A stretch of DNA of 64,000 nucleotides from Aradus depressus (taxonomy: Eukaryota; Arthropoda; Insecta; Hemiptera; Aradidae). Shown piece after piece: positions 1-9,619 of this stretch (the first letter of the stretch is position 1; the number at the start of each line of letters is the position of its first letter). Made by a program: the position numbers and the translations under genes. The stretch covers positions 6,078,562 to 6,142,561 of the forward strand of contig OY759217.1 of assembly GCA_963662175.1 (NCBI GenBank). The letters are read 5' to 3'. The notes under the pieces were generated by a model. That model saw nothing but the letters and a program-made list of their open reading frames with translations, was not told where the DNA came from and did not search any database.

Positions 1-3000
1 TATGGAGCTAGCGGTAGTTTTATATCTTGTGCCGCTGGAAATAGTAATAGCAATACCAGTTTTGTGAATCGTTATGGAGCTAGTGGTACTTTTATATCTC
101 GTGCCGCTGGAAATAGTAATAGCAATACCAATTTTGTGGATCGTTATGGAGCTAGCGGTACTTTTATATCTTGTGCCGCTGGAAATAGCAATAGCAATAC
201 CAGTTTCGTGGATCGTTATGGAGCTAGCGGTACTTTTATATCTTGTGCCGCTGGAAATAGTAATAGCAATACCAGTTTCGTGGATCGTTATGGAGCTAGC
301 GGTAGTTTTATATCTCGTGCCGCTGGAAATAGTAATAGCAATACCAGTTTCGTGTATCGTTATGGAGCTAGCGGTACTTTTATATCTTGTGCCGCTGGAA
401 ATAGTAATAGCAATACCAGTTTCGTGGATCGTTATGGAGCTAGCGGTACTTTTATATCTTGTGCCGCTGGAAATAGTAATAGCAATACCAGTTTTGTGAA
501 TCGTTATGGAGCTAGTGGTACTTTTATATCTCGTGCCGCTGGAAATAATAATAGCAATACCAATTTTGTGGATCGTTATGGAGCTAGCGGTACTTTTATA
601 TCTTGTGCCGCTGGAAATAGTAATAGCAATACCAGTTTCGTGGATCGTTATGGAGCTAGCGTTACTTTTATATCTTGTGCCGTTTGAAATAGTAATAGCA
701 ATACCAGTTTCGTGTATCGTTATGGAGCTAGCGGTACTTTTATATCTTGTGCCGCTGGAAATAGTAATAGCAATACCAGTTTCGTGGATCGTTATGGAGC
801 TAGCGGTACTTTTATATCTCGTGCCGCTGGAAATAGTAATAGCAATACCAGTTTCGTGGATCGTTATGGAGCTAGCGGTACTTTTATATCTCGTGCCGCT
901 GGAAATAGTAATAGCAATACCAGTTTCGTGGATCGTTATGGAGCTAGCGGTACTTATATATCTTGTGCCGCTGGAAATAGTAATAGCAATACCAGTTTCG
1001 TGGATCGTTATGGAGCTAGCGGTACTTTTATATCTTGTGCCGCTGGAAATAGTGATAGCAATACCAGTTTCGTGGATCGTTATGGAGCTAGCGGTACTTT
1101 TATATCTTGTGCCGCTGGAAATAGTAATAGCAATACCAGTTTCGTGGATCGTTATGGAGCTAGCGGTACTTTTATATCTCGTGCCGCTGGAAATAGTAAT
1201 AGCAATACCAGTTTCGTGGATCGTTATGGAGCTAGCGGTACCTTTATATCTTGTGCCGCTGGAAATAGTAATAGCAATACCAGTTTCGTGGATCGTTATG
1301 GAGCTAGCGGTAGTTTTATATCTTGTGCCGCTGGAAATAGTAATAGCAATACCAGTTTTGTGAATCGTTATGGAGCTAGTGGTACTTTTATATCTCGTGC
1401 CGCTGGAAATAGTAATAGCAATACCAATTTTGTGGATCGTTATGGAGCTAGCGGTACTTTTATATCTTGTACCGCTGGAAATAGTAATAGCAATACCAGT
1501 TTCGTGGATCGTTATGGAGCTAGCGTTACTTTTATATCTCGTGCCGCTGGAAATGGTAATAGCAATACCAGTTTCGTGGATCGTTATCGAGCTAGCGGTA
1601 CTTTTATATCTTGTGCCGCTGGAAATAGTAATAGCAATGCCAGTTTTGTGGATCGTTATGGAGCTGGCGGTACTTTTATATCTTGTGCCGCTAGAAATAG
1701 TAATAGCAATACCAGGTTCGTGGATCGTTATGGAGCTAGCGGTACTTTTATATCTTGTGCCGCTGGAAATAGTAATAGCAATACCAGTTTTATGAATCGT
1801 TATGGAGCTAGTGGTACTTTTATATCTTGTGCCGCTGGAAATAGTAATAGCAATACCAATTTTGTGGATCGTTATGGAGCTAGCGGTACTTTTATATCTT
1901 GTGCCGCTGGAAATAGTAATAGCAATACCAGTTTCGTGGATCGTTATGGAGCTAGCGTTACTTTTATATCTTGTGCCGTTTGAAATAGTAATAGCAATAC
2001 CAGTTTCGTGAATCGTTATGGAGCTAGCGGTACTTTTATATCTTGTGCCGCTGGAAATAGTAATAGCAATACCAGTTTCGTGGATCGTTATGGAGCTAGC
2101 GGTACTTTTATATCTCGTGCCGCTGGAAATAGTAATAGCAATACCAGTTTCGTGGATCGTTATGGAGCTAGCGGTACTTATATATCTTGTGCCGCTGGAA
2201 ATAGTAATAGCAATACCAGTTTCGTGGATCGTTATGGAGCTAGCGGTACTTTTATGTCTTGTGCCGCTGGAAATAGTAATAGCAATACCAGTTTCGTGGA
2301 TCGTTATGGAGCTAGCGGTACTTTTATATCTCGTGCCGCTGGAAATAGTAATAGCAATACCAGTTTTGTGGATCGTTATGGAGCTAGCGGTACTTTTATA
2401 TCTTGTGCCGCTGGAAATAGTAATAGCAATACCAGTTTCGTGTATCGTTATGGAGCTAGCGGTACTTTTATATCTTGTGCCGCTGGAAATAGTAATAGCA
2501 ATACCAATTTTGTGGATCGTTATGGAGCTAGCGGTACTTTTATATCTTGTACCGCTGGAAATAGTAATAGCAATACCAGTTTCGTGGATCGTTATGGAGC
2601 TAGCGTTACTTTTATATCTCGTGCCGCTGGAAATAGTAATAGCAATACCAGTTTCGTGGATCGTTATCGAGCTAGCGGTACTTTTATATCTTGTGCCGCT
2701 GGAAATAGTAATAGCAATGCCAGTTTTGTGGATCGTTATGGAGCTGGCGGTACTTTTATATCTTGTGCCGCTGGAAATAGTAATAGCAATACCAGTTTCG
2801 TGGATCGTTATGGAGCTAGCGGTAGTTTTATATCTTGTGCCGCTGGAAATAGTAATAGCAATACCAGTTTTGTGAATCGTTATGGAGCTAGTGGTACTTT
2901 TATATCTCGTGCCGCTGGAAATAGTAATAGCAATACCAATTTTGTGGATCGTTATGGAGCTAGCGGTACTTTTATATCTTGTGCCGCTGGAAATAGTAAT

Positions 3001-4215
3001 AGCAATACCAGTTTCGTGGATCGTTATGGAGCTAGCGGTACTTTTATATCTTGTGCCGCTGGAAATAGTAATAGCAATACCAGTTTCGTGGATCGTTATG
3101 GAGCTAGCGGTAGTTTTATATCTCGTGCCGCTGGAAATAGTAATAGCAATACCAGTTTCGTGGATCGTTATGGAGCTAGCGGTACTTTTATATCTTGTGC
3201 CGCTGGAAATAGTAATAGCAATACCAGTTTTGTGGATCGTTATGGAGCTAGCGGTACTTTTATATCTTGTGCCGCTGGAAATAGTAATAGCAATACCAGT
3301 TTTGTGGATCGTTATGGAGCTAGCGGTACTTTTATATCTTGTGCCGCTGGAAATAGTAATAGCAATACCAGTTTCGTGTATCGTTATGGAGCTAGCGGTA
3401 CTTTTATATCTTGTGCCGCTGGAAATAGTAATAGCAATACCAGTTTCGTGGATCGTTATGGAGCTAGCGGTACTTTTATATCTTGTGCCGCTGGAAATAG
3501 TAATAGCAATACCAGTTTCGTGTATCGCTATGGAGCTAGCGGTACTTTTATATCTTGTGCCGCTGGAAATAGTAATAATACCAGTTTCGTGGATCGTTAT
3601 GGAGCTAGCGGTACTTTTATATCTTGTGCCGCTGGAAATAGTAATAGCAATACCAGTTTCGTGGATTGTTATGGCGCTAGCGGTACTTTTATATCTTGTG
3701 CCGCTGGAAATAGTAATAGCAATACCAGTTTCGTGGATCGTTATGGAGCTAGCGGTACTTTTATATCTTGTGCCGCTGGAAATAGTAATAGCAATACCAG
3801 TTTCGTGGATCGTTATGGAGCTAGCGGTACTTTTATATCTTGTGCCGCTGGAAATAGTAATAGCAATACCAGTTTCGTGGATCGTTATGGAGCTAGCGGT
3901 ACTTTTATATCTCGTGCCGCTGGAAATAGTAATAGCAATACCAGTTTCGTGGATCGCTATGGAGCTAGCGGTACTTTTATATCTTGTGCCGCTGGAAATA
4001 GTAATAGCAATACCAGTTTCGTGGATCGTTATGGAGCTAGCGGTACTTTTATATCTTGTGCCGTTGGAAATAGTAACAGCAATACCAGTTTCGTGGATCG
4101 TTATGGAGCTAGCGGTACTTTTATATCTTGTGCCGCTGGAGATAGTAATAGCAATACCAGTTTCGTGGATCGTTATGGAGCTAGCGGTACTTTTATATCT
4201 TGTGCCGCTGGAAAT
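1..4215 (+). repeat. 72-bp satellite array, 58 full units plus a 42-bp partial unit
   Basis: The unit begins TATGGAGCTAGCGG and recurs every 72 bases from position 1. Fifty-eight complete units precede a 42-bp partial one that breaks off at 4215, where unrelated sequence begins. The unit starting at 3529 is 69 bp because three bases are missing in its AGTAATAGCAATACC part. As 72 is a multiple of three and the monomer lacks stops in two forward frames, both frames stay open for long distances: one gives a 24-residue Ser/Asn/Gly-rich repeat, the other a 24-residue hydrophobic repeat. The third frame is closed by TAG in GAGCTAGC. Two units (TGA at 685 and 1981) close the first frame. Recurrent changes between units are mostly amino-acid changing (C/R, D/Y/N, S/N, T/S), which fits satellite evolution rather than a protein under selection. 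The array starts outside the window. Confidence 0.97.
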
Positions 4216-4281
4216 GCCACATATGTCATGTTTGTACCGGACTTACATGCTACATATGAAAATCTACCTTTAAGAAGTTAG
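2008..4281 (+). other. Long open frame (757 codons) through the 72-bp satellite; doubtful coding
   Basis: The frame runs from ATG at 2008 to TAG at 4279-4281 and reads about 31 copies of a 24-residue repeat with core RYGASGTFIS followed by AAGNSNSNTSFV, then a 22-residue unique tail. I see no signal peptide and no recognisable domain. The start codon is only a GTG-to-ATG-context variant of a repeat unit, so it is not a meaningful start. The same repeat is open upstream (64-687, 712-1983) between the two TGA units. A repetitive structural or secreted protein cannot be excluded, but the largely replacement-type variation and the equally open hydrophobic frame on the same strand argue for a chance open frame. 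Confidence 0.15.
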
Positions 4282-4329
4282 TGTTTTCATCTTACGTCTC
4301 TATGTTTCAGCCAACCTGACAACGGGGAA

Positions 4330-4348
4330 GGGGGGGGGGGGGGGGGGG
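4330..4348 (+). repeat. Poly(G) tract, 19 bases
   Basis: An uninterrupted run of 19 G residues lies about 115 bp after the end of the 72-bp satellite. It can form G-quadruplex structures. On the opposite strand its context (GAG, C-run, then CTTCC) resembles the C-runs at 10013 and 26783. Confidence 0.95.
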
Positions 4349-4880
4349 CTCATTTAGAATTATTTGAATCACTTGATAAATTCATATCCTTGAGTGAATC
4401 AAAAATTAGTTCTACTGCGTACAAGAAAAATCAATATTTAATGAGGGAAATAGCGATTGACGTCAATGCTAATTAGGACACCTAAATCAATAAGTCAATA
4501 CACCAATATTCGCAATATTTTAACCTTCGCATCCTTCAGATAGCAAAATTATTGAAACCGTCAAGAATTTGAATGCCTAAAAGCAAAACTTTTGATGGTG
4601 TCTGCCCGTCCGTCCAGTAACCACTTAATATCCGGAGCAACCGAACCGATTTTAATGGAATTTCTTTGTTAATTCGGAAATTCTGAGTTCAAAATTTCTC
4701 TGGTCTTTGTATCTAGTTAATCTAACTCGGACGTTGCCTAACATATACTAATTGGGTTTCTTTATTATCATAAATCCCTATCAGCAACAACAGAACAGTA
4801 ATGGAATGCTCAACAAAGAGTTGAGTGGTGTTCAGATGAACAGTGACAATATCGTATAAATGTTTGATGACACCTTCAGA
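4349..4880. other. AT-rich sequence, nothing recognised
   Basis: No ORF of note and no family match was found. The sequence around 4596-4700 is faintly like the lead-in of family A copies elsewhere. This stretch separates the satellite end from the dispersed repeats that follow. Confidence 0.5.
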
Positions 4881-4972
4881 AATTAATTTAAAAATGTCGT
4901 CGGTGAATCACCGGCGATGTACTTCCCCAGAACGGAATAATCTATCAATTTTTCACTCCCCTTCCAAAACCT
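4880..4972 (+). repeat. Dispersed repeat with conserved hairpin motif, copy 1
   Basis: The core GTCGTCGGTGAATCACCGGC starts at 4896 and continues into ATGTACTTCCCCAGAACG. CGGTGA and TCACCG can pair around a one-base centre. Similarity to the copies at 6180-6250 (+) and 8010-8110 (-) extends about 40 bp on the far side, including CTCCCCTTCCAAAACC. The function is unknown. The element lies just before a family A array, so it may be the edge of a larger mobile repeat. Confidence 0.75.
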
Positions 4973-4999
4973 TTCTTCTGTTTGAGCTAATATTCATCA

Positions 5000-5600
5000 A
5001 TCGACAACTTAGTCGATAAATTCATTAGATTGGTAGTTATTAAAGTTTTTGAGTTGAGCACCCTTCCGTGAACCCCCCTTCCCTTCAGCCGATATCGCTG
5101 AAATTTGACAGGTTTTGTTTTATGTTTTTCTTGAAATATGAAATTTCGTGTCGATACATTTATTACATCGGTAGTTATTGTGGGTTTTGAGATGAGCCAT
5201 CTCTGATTTCCCCCTTCCCTTCTGCTGATTCAGCTGAAAATTAATAACTGTCGTCCTTATGAGGATTTGAATTCACATATGACATGTTGAATCGATACAT
5301 TCATTACAACGGCAATTATTAGAGTTTTTGAGTTAAGCCTCTCTCTTTATCCCACCGTCCCCTTTGGCCGAATTGGCTGAAAATTGATAGATATTGTCCT
5401 AATGGGATTTTGGTTCGATATATAAACTTTATCGATACATTCATTCTATCGGCAGTTATTAGAGTTTTTAAGTTAAGCCTCACGCCTAATCCCCCCTTCC
5501 CTTTGGTCTATTTGGTTGAAAAACAATAGGTGTAATCGTTTGAGGTGATACAATTTCGTGTCGATAAATTCATTCTACCGGGAGTTATCGTGTTCACAAA
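5000..5600 (-). repeat. Family A: diverged tandem repeat, units about 130-141 bp
   Basis: The anchor CGATA(A/C)ATTCATT recurs at 5014, 5152, 5293, 5433 and 5562, giving spacings of 138, 141, 140 and 129 bp. Each unit also holds an AGTTATTAGAGTTTTTGAGTT-like block, a C-rich block (CCCCCCTTCCCTT) and a GGCTGAAAATTGATAG-like block. The same unit occurs on the opposite strand at 6700-7330, 9620-10010 and 11140-11960, so this copy is called minus relative to the best-preserved array at 11140. Units are strongly diverged, so the array is old. Confidence 0.85.
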
Positions 5601-5704
5601 CACAAACTTTTTTTTTCATGTTTGGAATCTAAAGGTGGGAAAACATGAAATTTTTTTGAAAAATCCAAAAGTTCTCCACCGATTACATAACTTCCCCTAC
5701 AACT

Positions 5705-5895
5705 ATTTACACTCATGCATCTAAGAAATGATATTTGTAACGTGAAATATGGGTTGGGGGAGCTCAAGTGGAACCTAATTTACACTCATGCATCTAAGAG
5801 ATGATATTTGTAACGTGAAATATGGGTTGGGGGAGCTAAAGTGGAACCTAATTTACACTCATGCATCTAAGAGATGATATTTGTAACGTGAAAAC
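5705..5895 (+). repeat. 73-bp tandem repeat, about 2.6 copies
   Basis: TTTACACTCATGCATCTAAG begins at 5706, 5779 and 5852, giving an exact 73-bp period. Units differ by only one or two bases, so this is a recent local duplication. It has no coding potential. Confidence 0.95.
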
Positions 5896-6179
5896 CTAAA
5901 ATGTATTTTTACAATAGTCGCTCTACTCTCTTTAATTTTGATAGAAGTATCGATATTATTGATATACTGCGTATCGATGGCATGTTTCTTTCATTTCGAT
6001 GGTTGTATTTCTTCCCAAACTAGGCATGTTGTTCCCGTTCGGTCTATATATGCCAAGTAACCTCTACGCTGTACAAGTAATGTCTGTTACCCCCAAGTTG
6101 CTTTCCTCCCCCGCCTGTGTGGGAGAAGTTTTGTATTCTGTCGGAAATTTAATGTTGAATTTTCATTGGAATTTTCCCA
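5896..6179. other. Unassigned AT-rich sequence
   Basis: No feature was recognised. The frame open from 5999 to 6343 overlaps the hairpin repeat copy that follows and has no recognisable domain, so it is not called as a gene. Confidence 0.5.
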
Positions 6180-6250
6180 CCCCTAAAAAGTCGTCGGTGA
6201 ATCACCGGCAATGTACTTCCTCAGAACGAATTAATCAATTAAGATGCTCT
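6180..6250 (+). repeat. Dispersed hairpin repeat, copy 2
   Basis: GTCGTCGGTGAATCACCGGC begins at 6190 and is followed by AATGTACTTCCTCAGAACGA and TTAATCAATT, matching copies 1 and 3. The hairpin core is unchanged while the flanks have drifted. Confidence 0.75.
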
Positions 6251-6690
6251 AGAAATACGTTCAAAATGTCTAGTCCCCCCCAGACCAGAACACTGATTGC
6301 GCCATTTCTTGGTAGAAAGACTAGGGCGCGCCATGGTGAATAATCAGGTAAAGAAGGGACTGACTGTGGTCGGGGGAGGACACCATCTGTGCTCTCTTCC
6401 TCCTTTCAGCTTCATGCAATTTGCTAAATCGACACCCGGCTAGACACCATCCAATTTTGTTAGTTAATTAATTTAAATTTCAAAATGCAATAAACTTTAG
6501 CATTAAAATTAAGAAAAATAAATTATAGGAACAAACTACATAGCAGAACAAACCCCAACGGGTACATAGACGATCGTAAGTGATGCGTGAAATTCTACGT
6601 AAGTGTAGTCGGTCAGCTAGTGAGAAGTCATCTACATATTTAAAGCCCAAACGGTGGATAGGTTTTGGTTTCAACGACTTTTTTTACTTC
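6251..6690. other. Unassigned sequence
   Basis: Nothing was recognised. Short open frames on both strands have no domain or compositional signature. Confidence 0.4.
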
Positions 6691-6699
6691 TTCCCTTCA

Positions 6700-7330
6700 G
6701 AAAAACTGCCGATAGAATGTAAGTTTTGACACAAAATTCTATACGTGTAACCAAAACCTCATAAGGACAACACATCGATTTTCAATCAAATCGTTCTAAG
6801 GGGAGGGGGATTAGTGTTGAGACACAAAAACTGTAATAACTCCCGTTGTAACGAATGCAGCTACACTACATTTCATATGTGAATTCAAAAGCTTATAAGG
6901 ACGACTTTCATTAATTTTCAGCGGAATTGGCAAAAGAAAAAGGGGGGATTAGGGGGCTCAATTCAAAAAAGGGCCATTAGGGGGCTCAATTCAAAAAGGG
7001 GGGATTAGGGGGCTCAATTCAAAAAGGGGGGATTAGGGGGCTCAATTCAAAAAGGGGGGATTAGGGGGCTCAATTCAAAAAGGGGGAATTAGGGGGCTCA
7101 ATTCAAAAAGGGGCGATTAGGGGGCTCAATTCAAAAAGGGGGAATTAGGGGGCTCAATTCAAAAAGGGGCGATTAGGGGGCTCAATTCAAAAAGGGGTGA
7201 TTAGGGGGCTCAATTCAAGAAGGGGCGATTAGGGGGCTCAATTCAAAGAGGGGCGATTAGGGGGCTCAATTCAAAAAGGGAGGATTAGGGGGCTCAAATC
7301 AAAAATTTTAATAACTTCCGATGTAATGAA
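6700..7330 (+). repeat. Family A copies with an internally expanded minisatellite
   Basis: GATAGAATGTAAGTTTTGAC, CTCATAAGGACAACAC and AATAACTCCCGTTGTAACGA mark a first unit, and CTTATAAGGACGACTTTCATT a second. The second unit runs into its GGGGGGATTAGGGGG block, which is repeated 13 times (6936-7303) before the unit resumes with AAATCAAAAATTTTAATAAC and TTCCGATGTAATGAATTTAT. The minisatellite is therefore nested inside one family A unit. Confidence 0.8.
6936..7303 (+). repeat. 28-bp G-rich minisatellite, about 13 copies
   Basis: The unit AAAAAGGGGGGATTAGGGGG plus CTCAATTC repeats with a 28-bp period (a few units are 27 bp). Each unit has two G-runs of four to six separated by ATTA or a close variant (CATT, AATT, CGATT, TGATT), so neighbouring units supply the four runs needed for a G-quadruplex. 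The TTAGGGGG core resembles telomeric repeat sequence, but the spacing rules out a telomere. Confidence 0.95.
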
Positions 7331-7645
7331 TTTATCCCCCCACTTCTTGAAATCAATAGATACAATAAAAAAATTTAAATTTCAACTAAAAATGTTCATG
7401 TTAGAGGAAACCCTATACACGGAAACGGAATTTTATTTTCACTGTTCGAAAAGAATAATATAATCACAATAAAGAATCGTGTTTCATATCCAATAACATT
7501 ATTTGATACAAAGCTTTCATTTTTATATTTTGGGCAGAGATCCTCCACACCTTAACGGTGAGTCCAATGTACGTTATTGTTTTATTTATTCATTTATAAT
7601 TTTTTATTTATTAAGACTTTTATATACATTCATTTATAATTGACT
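7331..7645. other. Unassigned AT-rich sequence
   Basis: No ORF, repeat or RNA was recognised here. Confidence 0.4.
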
Positions 7646-7648
7646 AAT

Positions 7649-7655
7649 CTATATA

Positions 7656-7731
<76 letters not shown>

Positions 7732-7750
7732 TATATATATACTATATATG
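7649..7750 (+). repeat. (TA)n microsatellite
   Basis: About 100 bases of nearly pure TA dinucleotide repeat are broken by short TTTT and CTA interruptions. A 14-base T-run follows at 7770-7783. The open frame across it (7640-7876) only reads the microsatellite. Confidence 0.95.
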
Positions 7751-7804
7751 TATAGTTATAGTTACATTGTTTTTTTTTTTTTTCCATATCTCGCACATTG
7801 GGAC

Positions 7805-7841
7805 CTGATGATGGGACGTAAGAACGTCCCGAAACATCGTT
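7805..7841 (+). ncRNA. Hammerhead-ribozyme-like core, probably from a Penelope-like element
   Basis: CTGATGA (7805-7811) is followed by one T, a 7-bp perfect stem GGGACGT/ACGTCCC (7813-7819 with 7824-7830) around an AAGA loop, then GAAAC (7831-7835). AC-ATC-GT at 7834-7840 could form the very short stem III typical of retrotransposon hammerheads, putting the cleavage site after T7841. This order (CUGAUGA, stem II, GAAA, short stem III) is the type I hammerhead core known in terminal repeats of Penelope-like elements. Two points count against activity: the extra U after CUGAUGA, and stem I, where only C7804 with G7842 pairs clearly. It may be a decayed ribozyme. Confidence 0.45.
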
Positions 7842-8009
7842 GGGATAAAAACACTTCCGAAGAGTTTTTTTTTTGAAAGTTATCTTAGTTATCTTAATTT
7901 TTATTAAATTTAAAAATTTGCCTACTTATTATAAACGTATCATGTATTCATTTAATTTTGTTTATGTACTCATATATTTTTACTCAATTATTGAATATTA
8001 GAACAAACG

Positions 8010-8110
8010 GCCGACTGGTTTTGGAGGGGGAGAGAAATGATAATTGATTAATTCGTTGTGGGGAAGTACATTGCCGGTGATTCACCGACGACTTTTTTTA
8101 AAATTTATTT
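8010..8110 (-). repeat. Dispersed hairpin repeat, copy 3 (reverse orientation)
   Basis: The reverse complement of 8054-8092 contains GTCGTCGGTGAATCACCGGC followed by AATGTACTTCCCCACAACG. Similarity to copy 1 continues outward through CTCCCCCTCCAAAACC. A much weaker fourth copy may lie near 10773-10800 (GGAAGTACATGCCTATGATT). Confidence 0.75.
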
Positions 8111-8204
8111 CTGCTGATTTGATATATAAATTGTATGTCCACAATTATGTCAAAATGAGCTGATATTCCTGTACATAAGTGGATTGCGTTTCCGACCTCT
8201 GAAC

Positions 8205-8256
8205 GAAAACTGGTGGTTGCAGTAGAAGAGGAAAAACTGATGGTTGCAGTTGTGAG
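8205..8256 (+). repeat. Partial outlying copy of the 27-bp minisatellite
   Basis: AAAACTGGTGGTTGCAGTAG, AAGAGGAAAAACTGATGG and TTGCAGT form nearly two units of the minisatellite found 650 bp downstream at 8865. The two sites therefore share an origin by duplication. The intervening DNA shows no clear duplication. Confidence 0.75.
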
Positions 8257-8744
8257 AAGGCGGTGAAGGTGACCTCGGCGGAGAACTCGAAAGAGTTAAG
8301 GAAAAGCAAATCTTTGTTCACCATTATTCATCAAGACTGGCTCGGGCCAGGAACTGCGGTTATGACATCGAGAGTGTTGGACCTGTAAATTTGACATTGA
8401 CAATGGATAAACACTTCCGTTCAACTGGGGTTATTTACCGATGAAGAAATGCAGGGGCGTCAGATTCTGGATCCATGGACGCTTGGCACCTCTCTCTCTC
8501 TCTCTGCTGCTGGACGTAAGTCGAATTCCTATAGTTTATGTTTCCATATGTTAAACTGTTCTTGTCATTTCTTGTTATCTGTTTTGAGTTCAGATATTTA
8601 AATAAATTCTCAAAGTAGGTATGTTAACAGCCTAATTTGTATTATAATTGAAAACTCCAGGGATTAATATTAAATTATAATACCTCTCGCAAATTTAGCC
8701 AAGCAAATTAAGTAACATTTAAAGATAAAGATCCCGGTTGGTAA

Positions 8745-9041
8745 GTGAAGCACCAAAGGAAAATGCAAGTAAGAGTACTAAATAGCTACAATCACATTTA
8801 TCTGGAGCTGGAGGCTACAATATTATTTCTTTATAAGTGGTTACCACTGGTGGAGGCGCCGGGTGAGGAAAAACTGGTGGTTGCAGCAGAAGAGGAAAAA
8901 CTGGTGGCTGCAATAGAAGAGGAAAAACTGGTGGTTGCAGCAGAAGAGGAAAAACTGGTGGATGCAGCAGAAGAGGAAAAACTGGTGGTTGCAGCAGAAG
9001 AGGAAAAACTGGTGGTTCCAGTAGAAGAGGAGCCGTTTTGA
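8745..9041 (+). CDS. Unrecognised 98-codon ORF with acidic nonapeptide repeats; doubtful
   Basis: The frame opens with a basic stretch (MKHQRKMQVRV), then a hydrophobic segment near residues 20-38, and ends in six tandem nonapeptides of type EEEKLVVAA before EEEPF and a TGA stop. The repeats come from a 27-bp minisatellite at 8865-9030, which keeps any frame open. The opposite strand is also open across it (8831-9145, Ser-rich). No family is recognised. Acidic, helix-prone repeats could belong to a real structural protein, but no splice or promoter context supports it. Confidence refers to its being a genuine gene. Confidence 0.15.
   Translation: MKHQRKMQVRVLNSYNHIYLELEATILFLYKWLPLVEAPGEEKLVVAAEEEKLVAAIEEEKLVVAAEEEKLVDAAEEEKLVVAAEEEKLVVPVEEEPF
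8865..9030 (+). repeat. 27-bp minisatellite, six units
   Basis: GAGGAAAAACTGG starts at 8865, 8892, 8919, 8946, 8973 and 9000, with a truncated GAGGAGCCG at 9027. Units differ by one to three bases. The period is a multiple of three. Confidence 0.95.
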
Positions 9042-9044
9042 CTG

Positions 9045-9615
9045 TTTCTCTCCGGTAACGAGCCTGTTATTAATGACAAAGAAGTTAACTTCACCAAAGC
9101 CGACATCTTTGCAACATCAATCATTCTCCACTGCCTCACACCCACACAGGGGCTTATCTCTTTGTAAACATGTACTTAATCCGAATTCTACCTAAATCAT
9201 CTATTAGAGGAATTCACAAGACTATAAAAAGTTGTGGGTGAGCCACCGGATTGGCGAAAATTCAATAGGTGTCTTTAATTATAATCTTCTTAATTAATGT
9301 GAACAAATTTCATTCATAATAATATTAATGAAAGAACAAGCCGCAGGCAAACATTAAAAAAACATTATCTGGCTATTACGGGCTTTGTTTATACTTGAAG
9401 CATCAATGGTCAGTTGCAAAAATATGAACATTTTCCCTGTCAACAATACTTGTTATAGTTATGGTACCAGATAGGAAGAAGACTATCGATTTACTAAATA
9501 GTTTACTTCACCTCCACCAAGTATAGAGCAAGTTATGTAATCAGTCAAAAATGCAATGCGGACTTTTCAACGGAATTTCATGTTTTCCGTCCTCTAGATA
9601 CCAAATATGAGAGAA
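9045..9615. other. Unassigned AT-rich sequence
   Basis: No coding region or repeat was recognised. AAGTTATGTAATCAGTC near 9532 resembles the lead-in of the family A array at 11103. Confidence 0.4.
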
Positions 9616-9619
9616 AAAA

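Noticed and set aside
74..4273. Hydrophobic repeat frame (LAVLLYLVPLEIVIAIP) as a membrane protein
   Set aside because: It is the alternative frame of the 72-bp satellite and has no independent evidence.
6936..7303. Telomeric repeat tract
   Set aside because: TTAGGGGG occurs once per 28 bp with a long non-telomeric spacer, and the tract is nested in family A sequence.
8441..8515. Signal-peptide-like first exon ending at a GTAAGT donor
   Set aside because: Only 25 codons, a CT microsatellite supplies the leucines and serines, and no acceptor or continuing exon can be shown.
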